Part shown: positions 6,711 to 17,116 of the stretch, one piece after another
How positions within the stretch are numbered: the stretch's first letter is position 1
Layout: the number at the start of each line of letters is the position of its first letter
NCBI RefSeq assembly: GCF_900104765.1
Contig: NZ_LT629737.1
Coordinates: forward strand, 1,798,001-1,862,000
Reading direction: 5' to 3'
Source of the DNA: Gillisia sp. Hel1_33_143
GTDB lineage: Bacteria > Bacteroidota > Bacteroidia > Flavobacteriales > Flavobacteriaceae
DNA length: 64,000 nucleotides
Translations under genes and position numbers: made by a program
The notes under the pieces: generated by a model
The model's database searches: none
Told to the model about the DNA's origin: nothing
What the model saw: the letters and a program-made list of their open reading frames with translations, nothing else

Positions 6711-7889
6711 ATGAGCCAGGAAATAAGTAAAAGGTATGCCGGTCGCGGAGTATCTGCAGGAAAGGAAGATGTGCACAATGCCATTAAAAATGTAGATAAG
6801 GGGTTATTTCCTCAGGCATTTTGTAAGATCGTCCCAGATCATCTTACTGGAGATGAAGATTATTGTCTAATTATGCATGCAGATGGTGCGGGTACCAAAT
6901 CTTCTTTAGCTTATATGTACTGGAAAGAGACCGGAGATCTTTCGGTTTGGAGAGGCATAGCTCAAGATGCTCTAATTATGAATATTGATGATCTTTTATG
7001 TGTTGGAGCTACAGATAATATTATGCTCTCTTCTACCATTGGGAGAAATAAAAATTTAATTCCTGGAGAAGTTATTTCAGCTATTATAAATGGAACAGAA
7101 GATCTTCTTAAAGATCTTAAAGATTTTGGAGTGGAAATACATTCTACCGGGGGAGAGACTGCAGATGTTGGAGATCTGGTAAGAACAATCATTGTAGATT
7201 CTACGGTAACTTCTAGAATGAAAAGAGCAGATGTTATAGATAATGCCAACATTAAACCTGGAAATGTAATTGTAGCCTTAGCATCTTTTGGGCAAGCTAG
7301 TTATGAGAAAGAATATAATGGGGGTATGGGTAGCAATGGTCTTACTTCTGCTAGACATGACGTTTTTTCTAAAGCATTAGCAAAAAAATATCCAGAAAGT
7401 TATGATAATAGTATTCCTAAGGAATTGGTTTATTCCGGAACTAAATCTCTTACAGATACCATAAAGAACTCTCCTCTAGATGCAGGTAAACTGGTACTTT
7501 CTCCTACTAGAACTTATGCGCCAATAATCAAAAAGATACTTTCAAAATATTCTAATAGAGAAATTAATGGAATGGTGCATTGCAGTGGTGGTGCTCAAAC
7601 CAAGATCCTTCATTTTATAGAAGATCTGCATATAATTAAAGATGATATGTTTGAAGTTCCACCGCTTTTTAACCTAATTCAACAGGAAAGTGGAACAGAT
7701 TGGAAAGAAATGTATCAGGTTTTTAATATGGGGCATAGAATGGAAATTTATGTAGATGAAGCTATAGCGGCAGATATTATTGAAATCTCAAGATCTTTTA
7801 ATGTGGAAGCCAAAATTATTGGTAGGGTGGAAGCATCAAATACTAAAAAACTCACAATTAGTAGTTCAAAAGGTATTTTCGAATATTAA
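6711..7889 (+). CDS. purM: Phosphoribosylformylglycinamidine cyclo-ligase-type (PurM-like) protein
   Basis: This 392-residue protein is of the AIR synthase superfamily. It should close the imidazole ring of purines, turning FGAM to AIR with ATP in the cytoplasm. The N-terminal RYAGRGVSAGKEDVH and the HADGAGTKSSLAY segment carry the ATP/metal-binding half; STGGETADVGDLVRT and HCSGGAQTKILHF are typical of the longer Bacteroidota form. Family members elsewhere are about 345 residues; the longer form is usual here. The start is set at ATG 6711 because of the promoter position. It is transcribed alone. Confidence 0.85.
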   Translation: MSQEISKRYAGRGVSAGKEDVHNAIKNVDKGLFPQAFCKIVPDHLTGDEDYCLIMHADGAGTKSSLAYMYWKETGDLSVWRGIAQDALIMNIDDLLCVGATDNIMLSSTIGRNKNLIPGEVISAIINGTEDLLKDLKDFGVEIHSTGGETADVGDLVRTIIVDSTVTSRMKRADVIDNANIKPGNVIVALASFGQASYEKEYNGGMGSNGLTSARHDVFSKALAKKYPESYDNSIPKELVYSGTKSLTDTIKNSPLDAGKLVLSPTRTYAPIIKKILSKYSNREINGMVHCSGGAQTKILHFIEDLHIIKDDMFEVPPLFNLIQQESGTDWKEMYQVFNMGHRMEIYVDEAIAADIIEISRSFNVEAKIIGRVEASNTKKLTISSSKGIFEY

Positions 7890-7990
7890 AAAATACTTTT
7901 ATCAATTAAAATATTTAACTTATATCCTTAAGATGTAAGTGAATCTCTGAATTTACGATTGAGAGTTGTTTTTTTTATCTGAGAATCCCT

Positions 7991-8692
7991 ATGAATATCA
8001 GTAAAATCATATTGCCAATAGCAACAGCTTTATTGATCTTTATCAATATTTGGACGCTGCTTGAGTTTTCTACCGAGGTGAATGATTATATGCGTTTTGG
8101 AAATATGTTTTTTTACTCATTGCTTCTTTTATTTTTTAATGAGTATACTAAAAAGCATTTAATTTTATTTTTGCTGCTACTTATATGTGATGGCTTTCTT
8201 ATTTTTTATAAAATACCAATATTTAATCTTCTTACTTTTATTATGAGAATTGCCATTTATTTATTGCTCTTTTCATTAGTGGCAAAAAAATTAAAAGGAC
8301 TTAGATTAGAATTCACACAGGTGGCAGTATTTGGAGTTGTATTGGTTGTGAATATTTTTTTGCTATTAGCCTTAGTAGAAATGGTTCCTAGTGAGTATGA
8401 TTATGATGCTTTTAATACCTTATTCTATATTTACGGTGTAGCTTCTATTTTAGTGGTAGCGGCAGCTATTTCATACAGTAATAGGTATGAAAATAAGATC
8501 TCATTATATTATATAGCAGCTGTCCTAGGACTTATTTTTTCAGATCTAACTTACTTCATTGCATTTTATTTAGAATTTGAAGAATTTTATATTCCAGAAA
8601 GAATTTTTAATATTCTTGCTATAGCCTTTTTAGTGCAGTATGCTATTGGTTCTACTAGAAGGAATTCAAATAAATCTACACTGTATTCATAA
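7991..8692 (+). CDS. Multi-pass membrane protein, YhhN-like (paralogue 1)
   Basis: This 233-residue, very hydrophobic protein has about seven or eight membrane segments (for example 6-25, 35-52, 58-75, 80-97, 108-130, 140-160, 172-190, 200-220). The late segment ISLYYIAAVLGLIFSDLTYFI and the final AFLVQYAIG resemble the closing motifs of the YhhN/TMEM86 (lysoplasmalogenase-like) family, but I see no firm catalytic signature. The next gene is a paralogue of equal size and topology. Function is not known; the YhhN link is tentative. Confidence 0.7.
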   Translation: MNISKIILPIATALLIFINIWTLLEFSTEVNDYMRFGNMFFYSLLLLFFNEYTKKHLILFLLLLICDGFLIFYKIPIFNLLTFIMRIAIYLLLFSLVAKKLKGLRLEFTQVAVFGVVLVVNIFLLLALVEMVPSEYDYDAFNTLFYIYGVASILVVAAAISYSNRYENKISLYYIAAVLGLIFSDLTYFIAFYLEFEEFYIPERIFNILAIAFLVQYAIGSTRRNSNKSTLYS

Positions 8693-8755
8693 AAAACAGT
8701 TTTAATAAAACCACCTGAGCTGTTTTATCGTACTTCTTCGTGTAATTTTATTTTA

Positions 8756-9469
8756 ATGACACGTTTAAACTCTGTTTCGTCAATTTTTGGAATAGTTCTT
8801 ATTATTCTAAACAGCATTGTTATCTTGCAATTTGGTCTCCTTGAGAGTAGATGGTTAAGAATCTTTACCTATTTTTTCTTTGGAATTCTATTTTTTAAGG
8901 ACATTCAAAAAGATCAATATTATCTAATCGCGGCTTTTTTAGTAGTAGTTATTTCAGATTACCTTTTTATTTGTCACTCAAGAATTGATTTAGAGAACTC
9001 AAAAATGATTTTGGGAGGAATATCTTATATAGCTTTGGTATTGCACTTAAGAAGGTATGTAAAGATCTTATTTATAAATTATTTTCAAACAATGCTCTTT
9101 ATTCTTGTGCTAGCGCTCAACGCTGTAATGTTCTATCTTTTATTCGAAATTATTTCAGTGGCAGATCATAATCCAATGCCTTCCATTATTTTTATACTTT
9201 TTAGTATTGCATTGTTTTGCTTAATGGTTTTTACATTTTATTTCAATAGTATGTATGAAAATAAGAGTAGCCGCATTTTAATAATTGCAACGCTGTTATT
9301 AGTAGGAAGTGATCTCACTTTAATTATAAGCTCTTTTACGAATTCCGGTAGTTTTTATGATCTATATGGGATATTGTTTCTAATTGGGATAGGATCTCTT
9401 GTTAAATTTACTTCTTTGGATTCTCGAGTGATTCCATATAATTCTGAAGAAATTCAGAAAACTACATAA
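8756..9469 (+). CDS. Multi-pass membrane protein, YhhN-like (paralogue 2)
   Basis: This 237-residue protein has the same membrane layout as its neighbour at 7991-8692 and shares local motifs: a Y-F-N-S-M-Y-E-N-K-S-S-R-I loop matching SYSNRYENKISLYY, then LLLVGSDLTLII matching LGLIFSDLTYFI. The pair looks like a tandem duplication that has diverged widely. A 63-base gap between them contains an inverted repeat (AAAACAG with CTGTTTT), perhaps a weak terminator. Function is not known. Confidence 0.7.
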   Translation: MTRLNSVSSIFGIVLIILNSIVILQFGLLESRWLRIFTYFFFGILFFKDIQKDQYYLIAAFLVVVISDYLFICHSRIDLENSKMILGGISYIALVLHLRRYVKILFINYFQTMLFILVLALNAVMFYLLFEIISVADHNPMPSIIFILFSIALFCLMVFTFYFNSMYENKSSRILIIATLLLVGSDLTLIISSFTNSGSFYDLYGILFLIGIGSLVKFTSLDSRVIPYNSEEIQKTT

Positions 9470-9520
9470 TTTTTCTAGTAAACCTGTAATTCAAATTCTG
9501 TTAAATCCATCGATTTATCG

Positions 9521-9528
9521 TAAATTTG
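9521..9528 (+). promoter_or_regulatory. -7 promoter element before prfA
   Basis: TAAATTTG fits TAnnTTTG and ends 24 bases before the ATG at 9553. It lies across an upstream in-frame TTG at 9526, which supports the later start. Confidence 0.6.
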
Positions 9529-9552
9529 ACTCGAAAAATCATCCTAAATTTT

Positions 9553-10629
9553 ATGATTGAGAAGCTGAATATAGTGAAGCAACGTTTTGACGAGGTAAAT
9601 GATCTTATCATTCAACCTGATATCATGCAAGATCAAAAGCGTTATGTAGAACTTAATAAAGAATACAAAGATTTAAAAGCGCTCATGGATGAGCGTGAAA
9701 AATACATTCGTCTTACAGATAATATTGCAGAAGCCCAGGAAGTGATTGCAGATGGAAGTGATGCAGAAATGACCGAAATGGCAAAAATGCAAATGGACGA
9801 AGCTAAAGGACAAATACCTGGTTTAGAAGATAAAATCAGAATGATGTTGGTGCCTAAAGATCCTGAAGACGCTAAGAACGTTGTGATGGAAATTCGTGCA
9901 GGTACCGGTGGAGATGAAGCGAGTATTTTTGCTGGAGATCTTTACAAGATGTACAATAAATATGCAGAAAGCAGAGGCTGGAAAGCCAATATTGTAGATT
10001 ATAATGAAGGTACCAGTGGTGGTTTTAAAGAGATGATCTTTGAGATCTCCGGAGAAGATGTTTATGGTACTCTAAAATTTGAAGCTGGTGTTCACCGTGT
10101 TCAACGTGTTCCTCAAACAGAAACTCAAGGTAGAGTGCATACTTCTGCAGCTACAGTTATGGTTTTGCCAGAAGCAGAAGAGTTTGATGTAGAGATCAAC
10201 CCAAAAGATGTGAGAGTAGATTATTTCTGTTCGTCAGGTCCGGGAGGTCAGTCTGTAAACACCACTTATTCTGCAGTACGTTTAACTCACGTGCCTACAG
10301 GATTGGTAGCGCAGTGTCAAGATCAAAAATCTCAGCATAAGAATAAAGAGAAAGCATTTAGAGTATTGCGTTCTCGATTATATGAAATGGAACTTGCAAA
10401 GAAAATGGAGGCAGATTCTGCAAAGAGGAACTCTATGGTTGCCAGCGGAGATAGAAGTGCTAAAATTAGAACTTATAATTACTCTCAGGGAAGAGTTACA
10501 GATCATCGTATAAATCTAACGCTTTACGATCTTTCCAATATTATTAGTGGAGATATTCAAAAAATTATTGATGAACTTCAGCTAGTAGAGAATACAGAAA
10601 AATTAAAAGAGAACAGCGACGTATTTTAA
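9553..10629 (+). CDS. prfA: Peptide chain release factor 1
   Basis: This 358-residue class I release factor reads UAA and UAG and triggers peptide release at the ribosome. The GGQ catalytic motif is at residues 231-233 ([15 protein letters not shown]), and the stop-reading tripeptide region is PQT at 187-189 in the context [18 protein letters not shown], which marks RF1 rather than RF2 (SPF). Length is that of the family. The start at MIEKLN is preferred over an upstream TTG because of the promoter and because the added residues are not family-like. A terminator follows. Confidence 0.96.
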   Translation: MIEKLNIVKQRFDEVNDLIIQPDIMQDQKRYVELNKEYKDLKALMDEREKYIRLTDNIAEAQEVIADGSDAEMTEMAKMQMDEAKGQIPGLEDKIRMMLVPKDPEDAKNVVMEIRAGTGGDEASIFAGDLYKMYNKYAESRGWKANIVDYNEGTSGGFKEMIFEISGEDVYGTLKFEAGVHRVQRVPQTETQGRVHTSAATVMVLPEAEEFDVEINPKDVRVDYFCSSGPGGQSVNTTYSAVRLTHVPTGLVAQCQDQKSQHKNKEKAFRVLRSRLYEMELAKKMEADSAKRNSMVASGDRSAKIRTYNYSQGRVTDHRINLTLYDLSNIISGDIQKIIDELQLVENTEKLKENSDVF

Positions 10630-10643
10630 ACTGTTTCACATAT

Positions 10644-10670
10644 AAAATCCCGCAACTGCGGGATTTTTTT
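10644..10670 (+). terminator. Terminator of prfA
   Basis: ATCCCGC (10647-10653) pairs with GCGGGAT (10658-10664) around the loop AACT, extended by A-T pairs, and seven T follow. Confidence 0.9.
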
Positions 10671-10713
10671 ATATCTAATAAGTAAATTATCTTTACCTCA
10701 AACTTTATTTGTT

Positions 10714-11532
10714 ATGACCACCGAAGCGCTTGTAGAGCAAATTTTTAAGAAGAGATCTTTTCTTTGTATCGGCTTGGATACAGATCTAGAAAAAATCCCC
10801 ACCTACTTACTTTCTGAAGAAGATCCTATCTTCGAGTTTAATAAAGCTATTATAGATGCAACTCATCAATTTGCGGTGGCTTATAAGCCCAATACAGCTT
10901 TTTATGAGGCTCATGGTAAAAAGGGATGGAAAGCGCTAAATAAAACTATAGAATATCTTAATGAGAATTATCCGCAACTTTTCACCATTGCAGATGCTAA
11001 GCGTGGAGATATTGGAAACACTTCTTCCATGTATGCAAAAGCATTTTTACAAGAAATGGCGTTTGATTCTGTAACCGTTGCACCGTATATGGGTAAGGAT
11101 TCTGTAGAACCTTTTCTTTACATCAGAAATAAACATACCATTTTACTAGCCTTAACTTCTAATGAAGGCGCATTTGATTTTCAGACTTTAAAAACTGATG
11201 ATACCCAGTTATATAAAAAGGTGATTGAAGTTTCCAAGACTTGGGAAAATTCAGAAAGATTAATGTATGTAGTAGGAGCTACAAAAGCCGAGTATTTAGC
11301 TGAAATAAGAAAGATCGTACCAGATAGTTTTCTTCTTGTTCCTGGCGTTGGTGCTCAGGGTGGTAGTTTAGAAGAAGTTTGTAAATATGGTATGAATAAA
11401 AATGTTGGATTATTAGTGAATTCGTCTAGAGGAATTATATATGCATCAGAAAGTTCAAATTTCGCAGAGATCGCTGCAGCTAAGGCTGAAGTTATGCAAC
11501 GAGAAATGTCTGAACTAATGAAGAATCTTTAA
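10714..11532 (+). CDS. pyrF: Orotidine 5'-phosphate decarboxylase
   Basis: This 272-residue enzyme makes UMP from OMP, the last step of pyrimidine synthesis. The length and the motif [11 protein letters not shown] (residues 93-103) mark the long type-2 form; D94, K96 and D99 correspond to the catalytic charged network. The start [13 protein letters not shown] and the phosphate-binding VPGVGAQGG are also seen. A near-consensus -7 element TATCTTTA lies at 10688-10695. The next gene follows after 7 bases and may be co-transcribed. Confidence 0.95.
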   Translation: MTTEALVEQIFKKRSFLCIGLDTDLEKIPTYLLSEEDPIFEFNKAIIDATHQFAVAYKPNTAFYEAHGKKGWKALNKTIEYLNENYPQLFTIADAKRGDIGNTSSMYAKAFLQEMAFDSVTVAPYMGKDSVEPFLYIRNKHTILLALTSNEGAFDFQTLKTDDTQLYKKVIEVSKTWENSERLMYVVGATKAEYLAEIRKIVPDSFLLVPGVGAQGGSLEEVCKYGMNKNVGLLVNSSRGIIYASESSNFAEIAAAKAEVMQREMSELMKNL

Positions 11533-11539
11533 AAGGCTG

Positions 11540-12316
11540 ATGAAAGATCAACTAGGTAGGTTGTTAGATATTACACAAATTCCTAAGAGGATAATTTCTT
11601 TAGTGCCTAGTCAAACTGAACTACTATGTACTTTAGGACTTACAGATTCAATAGTAGGTATTACAAAATTTTGCGTTCATCCTGAAGGTCTTAAGACGGA
11701 AAAGAAAATTGTAGGAGGCACTAAGAATGTTCATTTTAATAAGATAGCAGACTTAAAGCCAGATATTATTCTTTGCAATAAAGAGGAGAATACAAAAGAG
11801 ATGGTCTTTGCATTAGAAAAGATAGCTCCCGTTCATATATCTAATGTTATTACATTAGAAGATACCTATCAGCTAATTCTGCAATACGGTGAGATATTTA
11901 ATCGAACTATGCAAGCATCACATTTGGTTAACAGTATTCAGTATAAGAAAGGTGAATTAAACATAGATAATCGCATAAAAAAAGTTGTTTACCTAATTTG
12001 GAAAGATCCATGGATGGCAGTAGGTGGAAATACCTTTATCAATTCTATGTTAGAATTAAATAACTGCGATAATGTATTTAAAAATAGCACAGATAGATAT
12101 CCGGTTCTAACATTGGAAATGTTGAAAGAATTGGATATCGACATAGTTTTACTAAGCTCAGAACCTTATCCTTTTAAGGAAAAACATATTTCAGATTTAA
12201 TTAAACTCTTAAACACGAATACCATTTTAGTAAACGGGGAATATTTTAGTTGGTATGGATCCCGCTTGTTGAATGCTTTCGACTACTTTAAGACTATAAG
12301 ATGGCTTAATAATTAG
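11540..12316 (+). CDS. BtuF-like periplasmic-binding-fold protein without signal peptide
   Basis: This 258-residue protein is of the helical-backbone metal/cobalamin receptor fold. RIISLVPSQTELLCTLGL, GITKFCVHP, IADLKPDIILCN and the late WKDPWMAVGGNTFINSMLE follow the BtuF/FhuD pattern. The chain begins directly with MKDQLGRLLDITQIPKRIIS and has no signal peptide or lipobox, so it would stay in the cytoplasm, unlike a transport receptor. It lies 7 bases after pyrF. A cytosolic corrinoid- or iron-binding role is possible; the substrate is not known. Confidence 0.78.
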   Translation: MKDQLGRLLDITQIPKRIISLVPSQTELLCTLGLTDSIVGITKFCVHPEGLKTEKKIVGGTKNVHFNKIADLKPDIILCNKEENTKEMVFALEKIAPVHISNVITLEDTYQLILQYGEIFNRTMQASHLVNSIQYKKGELNIDNRIKKVVYLIWKDPWMAVGGNTFINSMLELNNCDNVFKNSTDRYPVLTLEMLKELDIDIVLLSSEPYPFKEKHISDLIKLLNTNTILVNGEYFSWYGSRLLNAFDYFKTIRWLNN

Positions 12317-12511
12317 CTACAAACTTTTATCTATCTTTTTACAATTCATTTTTTTAAGTTGAATTAAGATCTTTTTAGCTCTTGCTCTAATTTTATCGCT
12401 TTTATCCTTGTTGTTCAATGCAACTCTAAAAGATTGGCTCATCAATTCAGAATATTTTTGACACAATCTATCCTCTTCGCTTTTATAAAATAAGTTTCCT
12501 AACATCATCAT
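12317..12511 (-). CDS. Small Lacal_2735-like protein
   Basis: This 64-residue basic, helical protein resembles the small Flavobacteriia family Lacal_2735: a short hydrophobic start (LGNLF), then KYSELMSQSFRVAL, NNKDKSDK and a Lys-rich last helix. No function is known. Three ATG codons in a row offer starts at 12511, 12508 and 12505. Its stop abuts the stop of the convergent BtuF-like gene with no base between them. Confidence 0.65.
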   Translation of the reverse strand: MMMLGNLFYKSEEDRLCQKYSELMSQSFRVALNNKDKSDKIRARAKKILIQLKKMNCKKIDKSL

Positions 12512-12524
12512 CTACTTTGGGGTA

Positions 12525-12532
12525 CAAAATTA
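12525..12532 (-). promoter_or_regulatory. -7 promoter element for the small Lacal_2735-like gene
   Basis: On the minus strand TAATTTTG fits TAnnTTTG and ends 13 bases before the first ATG of the small gene. Confidence 0.5.
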
Positions 12533-12617
12533 GGGGCTTATGCCCTTATTATTTATTAACCTCAGGTTAAAGGTTTTGTAATTTTTACAAGGTAATGGTA
12601 TTATAACGTTAAATCTG

Positions 12618-13322
12618 TTAATCTTGTAGAGAAAAGACTCGTTGTAATAGTCTTGAAGTTCTTGAAGCAAGATCTGTTCTAATTTGTTGTTCTTCTACTG
12701 CAATCATTTTATAAACTCCTTTCAAAGCCTCATTAGTAACATAATCCGGAAGATCTGGATTCACTTTTGAAGCCAATGGTAAATTATTATATTTCGCAAT
12801 AATATTGCTCCAAACTTGAGTTGCTCCCACTTTGTCTAAAGAATTAGAGATTACCGGATTGAAATTAGCGTATAGTTGATCTTCAGTTTTTGAAGTTAAA
12901 TAAGAAGTAGCTGCTGTATTATTTCCTAAAAGAATATTTCTTGCATCGTTAAAAGTTATTTGCTGAACAGCGCTTACAAAGATTGGAGTTGCTTCTTTCA
13001 CCGCATCTTCAGCAGCTCTATTCAATACTTTCAATCCTTCATCTGCTAAAGAGCTTAATCCAACACTACGTAAGGTTTGATCAACTTTTTGAAGCTCTGG
13101 AGGAAGCGATATTCTTACAAGCTCATTTTTAAAAAAACCATCTTCCTGAGTTAATTTATTAACCTGTCTATCTATTCCCAAATTTAATGCCTCTCTTAGT
13201 CCGGAAGAAATTTCAGTATTAGTAACACCATATTCAGAATTTGGAAGTTGTGAAGCGATGTCTTGCAATTCTGCGCATCCTAAAAATAAAGGAAGTATTA
13301 AAAGAAGTAGAAGTTTTTTCAT
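12618..13322 (-). CDS. DUF4197 lipoprotein
   Basis: This 234-residue lipoprotein has a signal ending in Cys16 (LPLFLGC). The body matches DUF4197: EISSGLREALNLGIDRQVNKL, KNELVRISLPPELQKVDQTLRSVGL, FVSAVQQITFNDARNILLGNNTAATSYL. The family is common in Bacteroidota and Proteobacteria, and its function is not known. It is transcribed alone, divergent from icmF across a 225-base gap that holds only the palindrome at 13504-13518. Confidence 0.9.
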   Translation of the reverse strand: MKKLLLLLILPLFLGCAELQDIASQLPNSEYGVTNTEISSGLREALNLGIDRQVNKLTQEDGFFKNELVRISLPPELQKVDQTLRSVGLSSLADEGLKVLNRAAEDAVKEATPIFVSAVQQITFNDARNILLGNNTAATSYLTSKTEDQLYANFNPVISNSLDKVGATQVWSNIIAKYNNLPLASKVNPDLPDYVTNEALKGVYKMIAVEEQQIRTDLASRTSRLLQRVFSLQD

Positions 13323-13503
13323 AATATGAACTATTTCAAAATTTTCTATAAAAGTCTGATTTATTTAGCTGTAGTCATGTTATAGTTTTATTAAAACCAT
13401 TATTTATAAATAAATTATAAATAACATTTAAGTTGGTTAATTAATTCTTGTTGCGTTCTATAATCTATAATTCTTTAAAATAGTCCTCAATTTCGAAAGT
13501 TCA

Positions 13504-13518
13504 TTACGAAATTCGTAA
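13504..13518. promoter_or_regulatory. Perfect palindrome at the icmF promoter, putative operator
   Basis: TTACGAAATTCGTAA is a 15-base palindrome (7-base arms, one central base) lying 29 bases before the icmF start. Its right end overlaps TAAATTG at 13516-13522, a one-base-short version of the -7 element. Position and symmetry suggest a repressor site, for example of a TetR-type acyl-CoA regulator. The regulator is not in the window. Confidence 0.5.
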
Positions 13519-13547
13519 ATTGCGGAAGCAAAATTTAAAATTTACCA

Positions 13548-16500
13548 ATGGAAGTACAAGCTCCTTATATACCTCAGAATAAAGTTAGAATAGTAACAGC
13601 TGCCTCTCTTTTTGATGGACATGATGCTGCTATAAATATTATGAGAAGAATTATTCAATCTACCGGGGTAGAAGTAATTCATCTAGGACATGATAGAAGC
13701 GTTGAAGAAGTGGTTAATTGCGCCATTCAGGAAGATGCCAATGCTATTGCAATGACTTCTTATCAGGGAGGGCATAATGAATACTTTAAATATATGTATG
13801 ATCTGCTTAAAGAAAAAGGAGCAGAGCACATTAAGATTTTTGGTGGTGGAGGTGGAGTAATACTTCCTGAAGAGATCAAAGAACTTATGGATTATGGTGT
13901 AACCAGGATCTATGCGCCAGATGATGGTAGAGAAATGGGATTGCAAGGGATGATCAATGATCTGGTAAAGACTGCAGATACACCCACTCCAAAATTAGAA
14001 AAGGAAAGTCAAGCTGAAGAATTGCTGAAAAGTAAAGATGTAAACACTATTGCACGTTTAATTTCTTTGGCTGAAAATAGACACGAAGACTTTAAAAAGG
14101 TTTTCGACAAAATAAAAATGCCAGAGCTTAAAACTCCGGTTCTTGGAATTACCGGAACCGGTGGGTCTGGAAAATCTTCTTTGGTAGATGAATTAGTAAG
14201 AAGGTTCTTGATCGACTTTCCGGAGAAGACCATTGGAATTATATCTGTAGATCCATCAAAGAAAAAAACAGGTGGAGCACTATTAGGAGATAGAATTAGA
14301 ATGAATGCAATTAATAACTCTAGAGTTTATATGCGTTCCTTGGCAACAAGACAATCCAACCTTGCATTGTCTAAATATGTTGCTGAAGCTGTAGATGTGC
14401 TAAAAGCAGCTCAATATGATCTAATTATTTTAGAAACCTCTGGAATTGGGCAATCTGATACTGAAATTTTAGAACATTCTGATGCTTCTCTTTATGTAAT
14501 GACACCAGAATTTGGTGCTGCTACTCAGTTAGAGAAAATAGATATGTTGGATTTTGCAGATCTGGTAGCAATAAACAAATTTGATAAACGTGGAGCCTTA
14601 GATGCACTTCGTGATGTGAAAAAGCAATATCAAAGAAATCATCAGTTATGGCATGAAGATTCAGAAAAGCTTCCTGTTTATGGAACTATTGCTTCTCAGT
14701 TTAATGACCCTGGAATGAATACACTTTATAGTAATATCATCAATAAAGTGGATGAGAAAACTGGATCTAAATTTAATTCTACTTTCGAGATAAGTGATGA
14801 TAAAAGCGAGAAGATCTTTATCATTCCGCCAAAAAGGACCAGATATCTTTCTGAGATCTCCGAGAATAATAGAAGTTATGATGAGAAAGCAGATTCTCAA
14901 GTGGAAGTTGCGCAAAAGCTTTATGGAATTTATAAAACAATAGAATCTGTAACCAATGTTAAGCCAACACTTTCTCAATACGGTTTGGATGAAGAGAGTT
15001 TAGAAGAAAGTAAAACTGAACAAAACTCAGATCTTTCAGATCTTCTAAAGAAAGAATTCGATCGTGTAAAAATGGATCTAGATCCATATAATTGGGAAGT
15101 TATTACCGGTTGGAGCGAAAAAGTAAATAAATATAAGGAGCCTATTTATTCTTTCAAGGTACGTGACAAAGAGATAAAAGTGGAGACTCATACAGAATCT
15201 CTTTCTCATACGCAGATCCCGAAAATAGCTTTGCCAAAGTATCAAGCTTGGGGAGATATTCTAAGATGGTGTCTTCAAGAAAATGTACCGGGAGAATTTC
15301 CTTATACAGCAGGGCTTTATCCGTTTAAAAGAGCTGGAGAAGATCCAACCAGAATGTTTGCCGGAGAAGGTGGGCCCGAGCGTACCAACAGGCGTTTTCA
15401 TTACGTAAGTCAAGGTCTGCCTGCAAAACGTTTATCTACAGCGTTCGATTCTGTTACTCTTTATGGTAACGATCCAGATTTTAGACCAGATATCTACGGA
15501 AAGATTGGTAATGCTGGAGTTTCGATTTGTTGTTTAGACGATGCTAAGAAATTATATTCAGGTTTTGATCTTGCAGATGCAATGACATCTGTGAGTATGA
15601 CCATTAACGGTCCGGCACCAATGTTACTTGGGTTTTTCATGAATGCTGCCATAGATCAGCAATGTGAGAAGTATATTGTTGAGAATGGATTAGAGAGAGA
15701 AGTTGAAGAAAAGATCAATAAGATCTATAAGGATAAAGAAGTAGATAGACCATCTTATCAGGGAAAATTACCGGAAGGTAATAATGGTTTAGGTCTTATG
15801 CTGTTAGGAGTAACCGGAGATCAGGTTTTACCTTCAGATATTTATGAAAACATTAAAAAACATACCTTAAGTGTTGTTCGTGGTACGGTACAGGCAGATA
15901 TATTAAAAGAAGATCAAGCACAGAATACCTGTATTTTCTCTACAGAATTTGCTTTGAGATTGATGGGTGATGTGCAGGAATATTTTATTGAAGAAAAAGT
16001 AAGAAACTTTTATTCGGTATCTATATCTGGATATCACATAGCAGAAGCAGGAGCAAATCCTGTTACTCAATTGGCTTTAACATTGGCTAACGGCTTTACG
16101 TATGTAGAGTATTACTTAAGCAGAGGAATGGACATCAATAAATTTGGTCCAAACCTTTCCTTCTTTTTCTCTAACGGAATAGATCCTGAATATGCTGTAA
16201 TTGGTAGAGTGGCACGTAAGATATGGGCTAAAGCATTAAAATATAAATATGGAGCTAATCCAAGAGCTCAAATGTTGAAATATCACATTCAAACTTCTGG
16301 AAGATCCTTGCATGCTCAGGAGATAGATTTTAATGATATTAGAACAACGCTTCAGGCGCTTTATGCAATTTACGATAACTGTAATTCCCTACATACCAAT
16401 GCGTATGATGAAGCTATTACTACGCCTACAGAAGCTTCTGTAAGAAGAGCAATGGCAATTCAGTTAATTATCAATAAAGAGTTAGGGCTAACTAAAAATG

Positions 16501-16979
16501 AAAATCCAATTCAGGGTGCTTTCATTATTGAAGAATTGACAGATCTTGTAGAAGAAGCAGTTCTTTTAGAATTTGATAGAATAACAGAAAGAGGTGGTGT
16601 TCTTGGTGCTATGGAAACCATGTACCAACGTAGCAAGATACAGGAAGAAAGCTTGTATTATGAAACATTGAAGCATAATGGTGAATTTCCAATTATTGGT
16701 GTAAATACATTCTTGAGTTCTACAGGTTCTCCAACGGTTACACCGGGAGAGGTAATTAGAGCAACAGAGGAAGAAAAGCAATATCAAATTGCAACGCTTC
16801 AAAATTTGCAGAAGGCGAAAGAAAATGATGCAGAACGTTCATTGGTTAAAATAAGAGAAGCTGCTATTAATAATGAGAATTTATTTGAAGTTCTTATGGA
16901 AGCTACAAAAGTTTGTTCTCTAGGGCAGATCACTCAGGCAATGTTCGAGGTTGGCGGACAGTATAGAAGAAATATGTAA
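13548..16979 (+). CDS. icmF: Fused isobutyryl-CoA mutase IcmF (B12-dependent acyl-CoA mutase)
   Basis: This 1143-residue protein has three parts. Residues about 12-145 are the B12-binding domain with the D-G-H-D motif at 23-26 (His25 would be the lower cobalt ligand) and GGGGGV. Residues about 195-420 are the MeaB-type GTPase chaperone with P-loop GTGGSGKS at 203-210. The rest is the mutase barrel, with [29 protein letters not shown] and [21 protein letters not shown]. The order and these motifs are those of IcmF, which interconverts isobutyryl-CoA and n-butyryl-CoA (or close branched acyl-CoAs), not of ordinary methylmalonyl-CoA mutase (which has TIRQYAGF). It is transcribed alone with a strong terminator. 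MeaB and the adenosyltransferase occur elsewhere in the window. The exact acyl substrate cannot be read from sequence alone. Confidence 0.93.
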   Translation: MEVQAPYIPQNKVRIVTAASLFDGHDAAINIMRRIIQSTGVEVIHLGHDRSVEEVVNCAIQEDANAIAMTSYQGGHNEYFKYMYDLLKEKGAEHIKIFGGGGGVILPEEIKELMDYGVTRIYAPDDGREMGLQGMINDLVKTADTPTPKLEKESQAEELLKSKDVNTIARLISLAENRHEDFKKVFDKIKMPELKTPVLGITGTGGSGKSSLVDELVRRFLIDFPEKTIGIISVDPSKKKTGGALLGDRIRMNAINNSRVYMRSLATRQSNLALSKYVAEAVDVLKAAQYDLIILETSGIGQSDTEILEHSDASLYVMTPEFGAATQLEKIDMLDFADLVAINKFDKRGALDALRDVKKQYQRNHQLWHEDSEKLPVYGTIASQFNDPGMNTLYSNIINKVDEKTGSKFNSTFEISDDKSEKIFIIPPKRTRYLSEISENNRSYDEKADSQVEVAQKLYGIYKTIESVTNVKPTLSQYGLDEESLEESKTEQNSDLSDLLKKEFDRVKMDLDPYNWEVITGWSEKVNKYKEPIYSFKVRDKEIKVETHTESLSHTQIPKIALPKYQAWGDILRWCLQENVPGEFPYTAGLYPFKRAGEDPTRMFAGEGGPERTNRRFHYVSQGLPAKRLSTAFDSVTLYGNDPDFRPDIYGKIGNAGVSICCLDDAKKLYSGFDLADAMTSVSMTINGPAPMLLGFFMNAAIDQQCEKYIVENGLEREVEEKINKIYKDKEVDRPSYQGKLPEGNNGLGLMLLGVTGDQVLPSDIYENIKKHTLSVVRGTVQADILKEDQAQNTCIFSTEFALRLMGDVQEYFIEEKVRNFYSVSISGYHIAEAGANPVTQLALTLANGFTYVEYYLSRGMDINKFGPNLSFFFSNGIDPEYAVIGRVARKIWAKALKYKYGANPRAQMLKYHIQTSGRSLHAQEIDFNDIRTTLQALYAIYDNCNSLHTNAYDEAITTPTEASVRRAMAIQLIINKELGLTKNENPIQGAFIIEELTDLVEEAVLLEFDRITERGGVLGAMETMYQRSKIQEESLYYETLKHNGEFPIIGVNTFLSSTGSPTVTPGEVIRATEEEKQYQIATLQNLQKAKENDAERSLVKIREAAINNENLFEVLMEATKVCSLGQITQAMFEVGGQYRRNM

Positions 16980-17004
16980 TTGTTAGAGTATATAATTGAA
17001 TAAA

Positions 17005-17043
17005 AGGCGCTACTCTTTAGTTAAAAGGGTAGCGCTTTTTTTA
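17005..17043 (+). terminator. Terminator of icmF
   Basis: GCGCTAC (17007-17013) pairs with GTAGCGC (17029-17035), extended by two outer pairs, and a run of T follows. Confidence 0.88.
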
Positions 17044-17116
17044 TTTTCAAAATGTATTAGATAATTATTTAATCCAAAAAATTAATTTAACTTCGCAGCT
17101 TCTTAAAACTAATCTA

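Noticed and set aside
13548-16979. Reading this gene as ordinary methylmalonyl-CoA mutase
   Set aside because: The domain order (B12 domain, GTPase, mutase) and the [20 protein letters not shown] segment are those of IcmF.
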